From Haliea sp963974125 (lineage in GTDB: Bacteria; Pseudomonadota; Gammaproteobacteria; Pseudomonadales; Halieaceae), in contig CAXBCH010000014.1 in assembly GCA_963974125.1 (NCBI GenBank), positions 1-64,000 on the forward strand: a DNA stretch of 64,000 nt, given 5' to 3'. The position numbers and the translations under genes were made by a program. Below the pieces are notes generated by a model, which saw only the letters and a program-made list of their open reading frames with translations, searched no databases and was not told the origin of the DNA. Below are positions 1-6,602 of this stretch, in pieces. Every line of letters begins with the position of its first letter. The stretch's first letter is position 1.

Positions 1-61
1 AAAAATGTGTCAGCTTATCCCAGGAACAAGTAGGTAGATTTAACGCCGCTTACGTATCAGG

Positions 62-79
62 CGCGCGACCGGTCGCGCG
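62..79. promoter_or_regulatory. 18-bp perfect palindrome upstream of diguanylate cyclase
   Basis: CGCGCGACCGGTCGCGCG reads identically on both strands and ends 11 bases before the ATG at 91. It sits where the ribosome binding site would be, and no clear purine-rich site is visible there. It could be an operator or a hairpin masking the start of the mRNA. The role is inference; only the symmetry is seen. Confidence 0.4.
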
Positions 80-90
80 GTCGTGACCGC

Positions 91-1119
91 ATGATCAAGG
101 GAAACGAACCGGAGTTCGGGAGCGACACTCCTCCGGGTTTCAAAGCGCTGGAGCGACTGAGGTCCGACACCCACCTGGCTCTCCTGAGTGTATTCGTGGC
201 AATAGCCTGCCTGGCCATCGGGTCCTTCGGAATCTATCGCCTGATCCGGGGCGAGTTCGCCGTGGCGCTGTTCGAGGGCCTGGTCGTCGCGGCGATGCTG
301 GGCAACCTTGCCTATGCCTGGATCACCGGGCGCAGCCAGCTGGCGGGCACCCTGATCGCCACGCTGCTGGCCGCCGGCACCCTGTTTCTGGTGCTTGTTC
401 TCGGATTGTCCTACCTGTGGGTGTTCTCGCTGATGATCGCCATTTTCCTGCTGGCCAGCAGGGTTGTCAGCATCGCACTGTCGTTGTTGCTTGTCGCGGT
501 CATCGGCAGTGTACCGGAGGTGTTCGCCGACCATATCGAACGGCTCACGTTCCTCACGGTCGCCGTGCAGGTCGCGGTGTTCTCGTTCGTGTTCGCCTGG
601 CGGACCTCACGCCAGCATCGTCAGCTCCACGTCATGGCCAACCGCGACCCCCTTACCGGAATCGGCAATCGCCGCTCCCTGCTTCGCGAGATGGCCAGGC
701 GCACTGAAGCCGCCAGGATCGACGGCGAAAGGGCTGCCCTGGCCCTGATCGATCTGGACTACTTCAAGGAGGTCAACGACCGCCACGGCCATGATGCGGG
801 CGACGCCGTGCTCGTCGACCTGGCGGCGATCGCCAAGGGCACGATGCGTGCCTGCGACAGCTTCTACCGCTACGGCGGCGAGGAGTTTGTCCTGGTGATG
901 CCGGGCACGACCCCGGAAGGGATCGCGCCCGCTCTCGACAAATTGCAGGAAGCCATTCGTGAACGGCTGCGCGTGCCCGACGGGCCGGTGACGGTATCCA
1001 TTGGCGCCGCAGCACTCAGGGCCGACGAGGAATCGAGGAACTGGTTGTCGCGTGCGGACCGCGCGCTGTACGCGGCCAAGTCCGCGGGTCGCGATCGCGT
1101 TTGCATCGCCCCGGATTGA
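91..1119 (+). CDS. membrane-bound diguanylate cyclase (GGDEF)
   Basis: Makes cyclic di-GMP from two GTP at the inner membrane. Residues about 30-175 form five or six hydrophobic segments without a recognisable sensory fold. The GGDEF domain follows (about 185-340): it opens with the usual DPLTGIGNRR stretch and carries an intact GGEEF active-site signature. The product-inhibition I-site RxxD (RACD) lies the canonical five residues before the signature. Length 342 aa is normal. The ATG at 91 has no obvious Shine-Dalgarno sequence and follows an 18-bp palindrome. It is convergent with the D-glutamate operon and not obviously part of it. Catalytic activity is likely; the input signal is unknown. 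Confidence 0.93.
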   Translation: MIKGNEPEFGSDTPPGFKALERLRSDTHLALLSVFVAIACLAIGSFGIYRLIRGEFAVALFEGLVVAAMLGNLAYAWITGRSQLAGTLIATLLAAGTLFLVLVLGLSYLWVFSLMIAIFLLASRVVSIALSLLLVAVIGSVPEVFADHIERLTFLTVAVQVAVFSFVFAWRTSRQHRQLHVMANRDPLTGIGNRRSLLREMARRTEAARIDGERAALALIDLDYFKEVNDRHGHDAGDAVLVDLAAIAKGTMRACDSFYRYGGEEFVLVMPGTTPEGIAPALDKLQEAIRERLRVPDGPVTVSIGAAALRADEESRNWLSRADRALYAAKSAGRDRVCIAPD

Positions 1120-1141
1120 GCGCCGCGCGCAAGCACCTGCA

Positions 1142-2119
1142 TCAACCCCACAGTGCGGGCTCGGGGAGCCCCACGACACCGCCTTCGCCATAGACCAGGC
1201 CGTGTTCGATGTCCGACTTGAGCAACAGCGGGCCATCGATATCCACGTATTGGCAGAACTGGCCGATCACGTAGCTCGGCGCCATCGACAGCGAGCTGCC
1301 ACACATGTTTCCCACCATCAGGTCCATCCCGGCCTTGCGGGCAGCTTCCACCAGTGCCAGGCCCTCGGTGAGGCCACCGCACTTGTCCAGCTTGATATTG
1401 AGCACGTCGTAGCGGCGGGCGGCTGCAGCAAACTCTCCGAGGTGCAGGCAGGACTCGTCGGCGCCCAGGGGAACCGGGGACTTGAATCCTTCCAGCGCCT
1501 CGTCTTCCCCGCGGGGCAGGGGCTGTTCGATCATGGCGATTCCAAGTCGTGCTGCGTGGGGCAGGTATTCCCCCAGGGCAGCGAAGTCCCAGCCCTGATT
1601 GACGTCGACAATCAGCCTCGCGTCTGGCCGGGCGGCACGGATTGCCTCGAGTCGCGCGATGGGGTCGCTGGCATCCAGCTTGATCTTGAGATTGGCAAAC
1701 TGGCGCGCTTCCCGGGCCCGTTCGCCCATGACCTCCGCCGGCGCGACTCCGAGGGTATAGACGGTGGTCAGCTGGCGCGGGGTGATCGACAACAGTTCCC
1801 AGATACGCTTGCCCGCTGCCTTCGCCCGATAGTCCCAGAATGCACAGTCGAGGGCATTGCGCGCGCCGCCGGCGGGCAGCAGGTGCTGGATGCTCTCGGT
1901 GGAGAGATCCCCGCTGAGACCGCCGGTCACGGCCTCGAGTTGTGCCGCCATGGAGTCGGCGCTTTCACCCAGGTAATAGGCCCCCAGTGCCTCGCCCCTG
2001 CCGCTGACGCCATCCTTGCTCACCGTGACACGCAGTGTCTCGCTGGATTCGAAGACGTGGCCGGTGATAGCGAACGGGGCAGCCATGGGGAAGGCAACTT
2101 TCTCAATGGTTATCTGCAT
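1142..2119 (-). CDS. dgcA: N-acetyl-D-glutamate racemase / dipeptide epimerase-like enolase superfamily enzyme (DgcA)
   Basis: Enolase-superfamily protein of 325 aa. The barrel carries the superfamily residues in order: KxK at 145-147, D172 and N174, E198, D221-E222, and lysines at 243 and 246. An N-terminal capping domain covers about 1-110. By sequence alone it could be called an L-Ala-D/L-Glu epimerase. The partner gene just upstream (15-base gap) is a DUF1611/DgcN homologue, and in marine bacteria that pair forms a D-glutamate pathway: DgcN acetylates D-Glu, then DgcA racemises N-acetyl-D-Glu to N-acetyl-L-Glu. It is the last gene of a four-gene minus-strand operon. Start ATG at 2119 follows a GAGGAG site about 11 bases away. 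Muropeptide dipeptide epimerisation remains an alternative. Confidence 0.85.
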   Translation of the reverse strand: MQITIEKVAFPMAAPFAITGHVFESSETLRVTVSKDGVSGRGEALGAYYLGESADSMAAQLEAVTGGLSGDLSTESIQHLLPAGGARNALDCAFWDYRAKAAGKRIWELLSITPRQLTTVYTLGVAPAEVMGERAREARQFANLKIKLDASDPIARLEAIRAARPDARLIVDVNQGWDFAALGEYLPHAARLGIAMIEQPLPRGEDEALEGFKSPVPLGADESCLHLGEFAAAARRYDVLNIKLDKCGGLTEGLALVEAARKAGMDLMVGNMCGSSLSMAPSYVIGQFCQYVDIDGPLLLKSDIEHGLVYGEGGVVGLPEPALWG

Positions 2120-2134
2120 GGGCTTGTGTGCTCC

Positions 2135-3157
2135 TCAGGCTCGAAATTGCGGTAAAAGATGGTCGACAATGGCGGCAGTTCCCTCGACCAGGGGGTCGAC
2201 GCAGGGCAGGCCGTAGTGTCCTGCGAGCCCGGCGAGATAGTCCCCGCGCTCGGTGGCAGGTATTGTCGAGGTGTTGATGCTGATACCGACACAGCGGATG
2301 TTCGGGTTGGTGAGTGAACCGATGGCCACCGTACGCGCGATAACGTCCTCGATTGCGGGCACCGGGTAGTGCTCCCAGCCGGATATCTGTTCCCGTCTCG
2401 CTTCGTGACAGACCACGAACGCGTCCGGCTGAGAGCCAAGCAGCAGACCATGACTGACCGGGGCATAGGCCGGATGAAAGATTCCACCCTGGCCTTCAAT
2501 CACATCCCAGTGCCCGGGGCTGTTGTCCGGCGACAGCAGCTCCGCGGCTCCGCTGAGGAAGTCGGATACGACAGCATCCAGCGGAATGCCGCGTCCGGCG
2601 ATCATGATGCCGGTCTGCCCCGAGGCCCGGAAATCAACGTCGATACCAGCGCTGCGCATATCCTTTTCCAGCTGCAGGGCCGTGTACTTCTTGCCCAGGG
2701 CACAGTCGGTTCCGACCGTCAGCAAGCGCATGCCGGTGCGTTTCTTGCCGGTGGCTACCGGCAGCTCCGCCGGTGGTACCCGGATATCGACCAGACGGGC
2801 ACCACTGTCCGCGGCGGCAGCGGCCAGGGCGGGATTGTCCGCGAGGCGGGTATGCAGACCGGCGACAATGTCCAGGCCTGCTGTGGCGGCTGCCGCGAGT
2901 GTTGCCTGCCAACTTGCCGGCAGTGCGCCACCGATCGTGGCAGTGCCGATGATGACGGATTTTACTCCCGCAGCGACGGCTGCCTCGATTGTCATGTCCG
3001 GCAGTCCCAGGTCCGCGGTATCCGCGGTGAGCCTGAGCTGCCCGGCGCAAAGTTCGCGCCGCCACTGGACGAGGCCGGCCCCGGTCTTGACGTAGGCCGC
3101 GCGTGCTTCATCGCCCACGAAAATCAGATAGGGTGCCTTGAGTGAAATTGCGTGCAT
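2135..3157 (-). CDS. dgcN: D-glutamate N-acetyltransferase DgcN (DUF1611 family)
   Basis: A 340 aa DUF1611 protein. The first 130 residues form an alpha/beta domain. The C-terminal half is a P-loop-like fold with GTDCALGKK at about 149-157 resembling a Walker A. In the marine DgcN-DgcA pathway this family transfers acetyl from acetyl-CoA to D-glutamate, giving N-acetyl-D-Glu for the neighbouring racemase. Its stop lies 15 bases before dgcA and its ATG lies one base after the permease stop, so translation is probably coupled. The acetyltransferase role is taken from the family and the neighbour; no catalytic residue can be pointed to from sequence. Cytoplasmic, no signal peptide. Confidence 0.85.
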   Translation of the reverse strand: MHAISLKAPYLIFVGDEARAAYVKTGAGLVQWRRELCAGQLRLTADTADLGLPDMTIEAAVAAGVKSVIIGTATIGGALPASWQATLAAAATAGLDIVAGLHTRLADNPALAAAAADSGARLVDIRVPPAELPVATGKKRTGMRLLTVGTDCALGKKYTALQLEKDMRSAGIDVDFRASGQTGIMIAGRGIPLDAVVSDFLSGAAELLSPDNSPGHWDVIEGQGGIFHPAYAPVSHGLLLGSQPDAFVVCHEARREQISGWEHYPVPAIEDVIARTVAIGSLTNPNIRCVGISINTSTIPATERGDYLAGLAGHYGLPCVDPLVEGTAAIVDHLLPQFRA

Positions 3158-3158
3158 G

Positions 3159-4247
3159 TCAGTGTCCTTGCAGGGATAGCCGATGGATTTTCCAGATACC
3201 CAGAGTCAGTAAGGGCAGAATGAGGATGGCAATGAATACCCAGGTCAGAAAGCCGTAGCCCTTGGCGATCAGGTCCACAATCCCGATCGCCGTGGCGCCG
3301 TACACCGAAACCAGCAAGAGTCCTCCCGCGATCAGCGGTCGTGCAAAGCGCGGTAGCTGGTGACCGGTTTCGTGAGCGTGCACATCGATGCGCTCATTGA
3401 TCGAATGCAGCAGCCCGGTGCCGGTCTCGACGAAGGTACCGAACACCACCAGCTGGAACAGCAGTTGCAACCAGGGTGTCTGCAACTGTGCCATGAGGTA
3501 TAGCGCCGGTACCGGTTGCTCGGCAATTTGCGGGTACTGCGACATCATCGCCAGATAGAACATGAACGCCGGGACCACGGCGATGGCGCCGGTAATCAGG
3601 CCGGCACCGATGGCCTGGCGCCGAGTCGTTAGCAGCACCATGCAGAAGAGTACCGCGGGCAGATTGATGTTGTAGCCCGCATAGCGGACACCGTTGACCA
3701 GCCAGCTGTCTCCGCCCTGGTCTGCATCCAGCGTGTGCTGGATGGCATCGCCGAAGGTGACGAAGGTGATGATGAACAGGGCGATGTACACCAGGTAGAG
3801 CAGTACCGACCAGAACGCCAGCGCTTTCTGGATGACCGCCGAGCCGAGAAACGTCAGCAGACCCACCAGCACCATCATGGCAACTGTGCCGGCTGTCGCC
3901 GGTACACCCAGCAAGGTGAGAACCAGTTCCCCCGCCGCCGAGCCCACCACCGCGAGAATCAGGATGACCAGGGCAATGTAGGCGATCTCGTAGAGGATCC
4001 AGGCCGGGCCCAGCAAATGTCGGCAGAAGGTCCGGTAGTCGTAGGAGCGCGTCACCCGAGCGAACTCGTAGGCCGCAGCCATGACGACACTGAAGACCAG
4101 GCCGGCGACCACGATACCGAGTAGCCCCCCCACGGGTCCCGAGGGAATAAAGAACTCCACCAGCTCGCGACCGGTGGCATAGCCCCCGCCGATGATCACC
4201 GACTGGAAAATCAGGCCCGGGAGCAGGTAGGCGCGCCACGCGGCCAT
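3159..4247 (-). CDS. YkvI-type membrane permease, probable amino acid transporter
   Basis: Polytopic inner-membrane protein of about 362 aa with roughly ten hydrophobic segments. It resembles Bacillus YkvI and more distantly the APC/LeuT-fold amino acid carriers. A glycine-rich, unwound-helix-like stretch (GGGYATGRELVEFF) lies in the first membrane segment, where LeuT-fold carriers bind substrate. Placement between a secreted serine hydrolase and dgcN-dgcA makes uptake of D-glutamate or an acylated D-amino acid the likely job; this is inference. I chose the ATG at 4247, one base after the upstream stop. An in-frame GTG at 4259 would instead overlap the upstream gene by 11 bases. Confidence 0.82.
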   Translation of the reverse strand: MAAWRAYLLPGLIFQSVIIGGGYATGRELVEFFIPSGPVGGLLGIVVAGLVFSVVMAAAYEFARVTRSYDYRTFCRHLLGPAWILYEIAYIALVILILAVVGSAAGELVLTLLGVPATAGTVAMMVLVGLLTFLGSAVIQKALAFWSVLLYLVYIALFIITFVTFGDAIQHTLDADQGGDSWLVNGVRYAGYNINLPAVLFCMVLLTTRRQAIGAGLITGAIAVVPAFMFYLAMMSQYPQIAEQPVPALYLMAQLQTPWLQLLFQLVVFGTFVETGTGLLHSINERIDVHAHETGHQLPRFARPLIAGGLLLVSVYGATAIGIVDLIAKGYGFLTWVFIAILILPLLTLGIWKIHRLSLQGH

Positions 4248-4248
4248 G

Positions 4249-5712
4249 TCAGCGGCCACCGGCCGGGATGGCGGGGAAGGGCGGCCGGTCCATGGCCGGG
4301 ATAGTGATCTCGACGCCTGTCACCACACCATCCGCCTCCCGCACGCCTACCTGCAGGCCCATGCCCCCCTCCGCCACAAACTCCCGCGGCCCCACCGCAG
4401 TGAGCGGGAGTGTCGGGGCCTGTTCGTCATCCGCGGCGCCCAGTCGGGCCAGCAGGGCGCCATCGCGGTACACCAGCGAGAACAGTCCATCGGCGGTGAT
4501 CCGGAAAGGTGTCATCAGGTAGTTGCCGGCAAACTGGCGCAGACGCCCCGGGGCGGGTTGGGTGGCCAGTGCCTCCTGCATGACCGGCTCTTCGCCCAGC
4601 AACACACTGCTGATCTTGCGGGAGAGCACGGCCGGGGCCACGGGCGGGTTGTCGGCATTGGTGAGGACGACAATGGTCATGTCCAGCTCCGGGTAGTAGG
4701 CGTGATGGGACCTGAAGCCGGAAATGCCGCCACCGTGGGACCACACGGTGTGCCCGTGGTGTTCATTGCGGGTCAGGGCGCCGAGCGCATAGGTTTGCGG
4801 GGTGCCATCGGCAAACATGAGTGTTCTGGTGGCCAGTTCCCGCACGCTGTCCGCTACTCCGGGGGAGGTGAAAAACTGGCGCCGGTAGCGGGCGAGGTCT
4901 GCTGCCGTCGCCTGGATGGAACCCGCGGCGAAGGGCGTGAGGTAGGGCGTGGGCGGCGCATTCTGGAAGCCGTCGGCGGTCGCCAGGTAACCGCGGGCGC
5001 GGTTGTCGACAATCTCTTCATGGCGCCCGCTGTAGGTACGCGCCAGTCCCAGCGGATCCAGGATCCGGTCCTGCAACAGAGCGTAGTAGTCTTCCCCGGT
5101 GACCGCTTCCAGGACCAGCCCCAGCAGATAATAGCCCGAGTTCGAGTACAGAAAATGACTGCCGGGCTCGAAGTCGAGCGGCGTATCGGCGAACAATTGC
5201 AGGATGTCCTCCCGCTGGTTCGGTACCCAACTGAGGATCGCCTGCCCTGCCGGGAGAGCCGTGTAGTTGGCGATGCCCGAGGTGTGCGTCAGCAGTTGCT
5301 GCAGGCTGGCGTGGCGGCCGGGGCCTGTGTAGTCGGGAAGGTAATCGACAACCATTCCCTGCAATTGCAGCGTGCCCTCTGCAACGAGTTGCAGGATCAG
5401 GTGTGCAGTATAGGACTTGGTGATGGAGCCGAGCTGGTACACCGTATCGGGACCGGCGGCCACCTGGTGTTCGAGATCAGCGAAGCCCATGCTCTTGGCG
5501 TAAACCGTTTTCCCCCCGACATCCACCAGGACGGTGTAGGCGGGGGTGAGCCCCTGCCAGGGTATCTCCCTGGACAGCAGGGCATCGACATTGCCAATCT
5601 CCTCCGCGGCAGGTTCCCACGCCTCACCCGACCAGGCCAGGCTGGCACAAGCTGCCAGGGCCGCAAGGCAACAGCGCCGGATGCCCGTTGTTATTGTTGT
5701 GTTGAGAATCAC
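4249..5712 (-). CDS. secreted serine hydrolase, beta-lactamase/DD-peptidase-like (class C family)
   Basis: First gene of the dgc operon. The family (PF00144) includes DD-carboxypeptidases, D-aminopeptidases, esterases and class C beta-lactamases, all using an acylated serine. The SxxK motif is SITK at about 96-99, the second motif is YSN at about 193, and an HGG triad element stands at about 350. The last 110 residues are an extra beta-rich domain, as in D-aminopeptidase-like members. The first 28 residues form a signal peptide, so it acts outside the cytoplasm. Start is GTG at 5712 with GGAGG five bases upstream; an in-frame start at 5772 would bury the signal peptide. With D-Glu enzymes downstream, it may release D-amino acids from peptides. 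Confidence 0.85.
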   Translation of the reverse strand: MILNTTITTGIRRCCLAALAACASLAWSGEAWEPAAEEIGNVDALLSREIPWQGLTPAYTVLVDVGGKTVYAKSMGFADLEHQVAAGPDTVYQLGSITKSYTAHLILQLVAEGTLQLQGMVVDYLPDYTGPGRHASLQQLLTHTSGIANYTALPAGQAILSWVPNQREDILQLFADTPLDFEPGSHFLYSNSGYYLLGLVLEAVTGEDYYALLQDRILDPLGLARTYSGRHEEIVDNRARGYLATADGFQNAPPTPYLTPFAAGSIQATAADLARYRRQFFTSPGVADSVRELATRTLMFADGTPQTYALGALTRNEHHGHTVWSHGGGISGFRSHHAYYPELDMTIVVLTNADNPPVAPAVLSRKISSVLLGEEPVMQEALATQPAPGRLRQFAGNYLMTPFRITADGLFSLVYRDGALLARLGAADDEQAPTLPLTAVGPREFVAEGGMGLQVGVREADGVVTGVEITIPAMDRPPFPAIPAGGR

Positions 5713-5838
5713 CTTGTCCTCCTGCCAGTGAGGTCGGGGCGGTGCGCGAAGTTCGGGGTACGCCCCGCGCACATGCCGGTGCCTTGATTAAATGCTAATC
5801 TGATGGCTGCCTATGGTTCGCGCCGCCAGGCGGGAGAG

Positions 5839-5868
5839 ACCTTAGCACAAGTATGTTGTCATAACAAC
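5839..5868 (-). promoter_or_regulatory. palindromic promoter-operator of the dgc operon (candidate MarR site)
   Basis: Between the divergent serine hydrolase and marR genes the plus strand carries GTTGTCATAACAAC (5855-5868), arms GTTGT/ACAAC. On the minus strand, 5868 to 5843 matches 22 of 26 bases of the element before the TonB receptor (6489-6514). A possible sigma70 promoter overlaps it: TTGTTA (5867-5862), 17-base spacer, TAAGGT (5844-5839). This position suits repression of the dgc operon and marR autoregulation. Symmetry and similarity are seen; binding is inference. Confidence 0.65.
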
Positions 5869-5936
5869 GAAATGGCGGACGCCTGCCTGAAAAATGCGCG
5901 ATACTGTCGCGGCCCGATCCGCACCAAGGAGAGACA

Positions 5937-6434
5937 ATGCCTCTAGCGCCCCTGCCCAGGTTGAAGAAGGAACAGCTGACGGAGGGTATGGAACCGCCCT
6001 CCCATATCAGCTACCAGATCACCATTGCCGCCAACCTGATGGCCTTCGGCAGCAGTGCCAGTAACGTAAAGCGGTTTGGCATCAAGACCCGGGAGTGGCG
6101 GGTGCTCGGCTGCATCACGCAGGTGGGTCCGGCCACTGCCAGCGACATCGTGCGCCTGGTGCACCAGGACAAGGGCAGTATCAGCAGGGCTATCACGGGC
6201 CTGGAGCGCGAGGGGCTGGTCGGGAAGATACCCAATCATGCCCACAAGAACAGCCCCTATATCTGGTTGACGGAAAAGGGCCGGAAACTGGTGGATCGTA
6301 TTTATCCGGTATTTATCCAGCAGGCCGAACTGTTCACCGATGTCCTCAGTGACAGCGAGCAACGGGAGTTGTGCCGCCTGCTGGACAAGCTGAAGGATCA
6401 CGTCGAGCGGGTGCGGATCGAACAGGGCATCTAG
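5937..6434 (+). CDS. MarR-family transcriptional regulator
   Basis: Dimeric winged-helix regulator of 165 aa, a normal length for MarR. The HTH and wing lie at about 55-120, with a recognition-helix region around DKGSISRAITGLEREGLV followed by the basic wing. Terminal helices form the dimer interface. The ATG at 5937 is preceded by AGGAG. It stands between the dgc operon (divergent) and the TonB receptor operon (same strand), and a near-identical palindrome lies on each side of it. The likely role is a ligand-responsive repressor of D-amino-acid uptake and catabolism, with D-Glu or an N-acyl derivative as effector. Regulon and ligand are inferred from position. Confidence 0.9.
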   Translation: MPLAPLPRLKKEQLTEGMEPPSHISYQITIAANLMAFGSSASNVKRFGIKTREWRVLGCITQVGPATASDIVRLVHQDKGSISRAITGLEREGLVGKIPNHAHKNSPYIWLTEKGRKLVDRIYPVFIQQAELFTDVLSDSEQRELCRLLDKLKDHVERVRIEQGI

Positions 6435-6488
6435 CCCGGAATGCCGTCGGGCCCGTCTGCGGTCCCTGCAATTAGCCCAATCCAGTAT

Positions 6489-6518
6489 GTTGCTATAACA
6501 ACATTCATGTGCTACCTT
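6489..6518 (+). promoter_or_regulatory. palindromic promoter-operator of the TonB receptor operon (candidate MarR site)
   Basis: ATGTTG-CTATAA-CAACAT (6487-6504) is a perfect 6-bp-arm inverted repeat. The 26 bases from 6489 match 22 of 26 of the element facing the dgc operon. TTGCTA (6490-6495), a 17-base spacer and TACCTT (6513-6518) make a plausible promoter lying over the palindrome. The receptor ATG is 84 bases downstream. Repeat identity is seen; the promoter and regulator are inferred. Confidence 0.65.
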
Positions 6519-6602
6519 TTTCCCATTCGCATCCATCCCGGCGGTCGGCTCGGAGTATCCGGTGGCCCCGGGAACACACCATAATCACAATGGAGAGCAG
6601 AT

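Noticed and set aside
4249..5712. Beta-lactamase resistance gene
   Set aside because: The motifs only place it in the wide PF00144 family; context points to peptide or D-amino acid chemistry, so resistance is not claimed.
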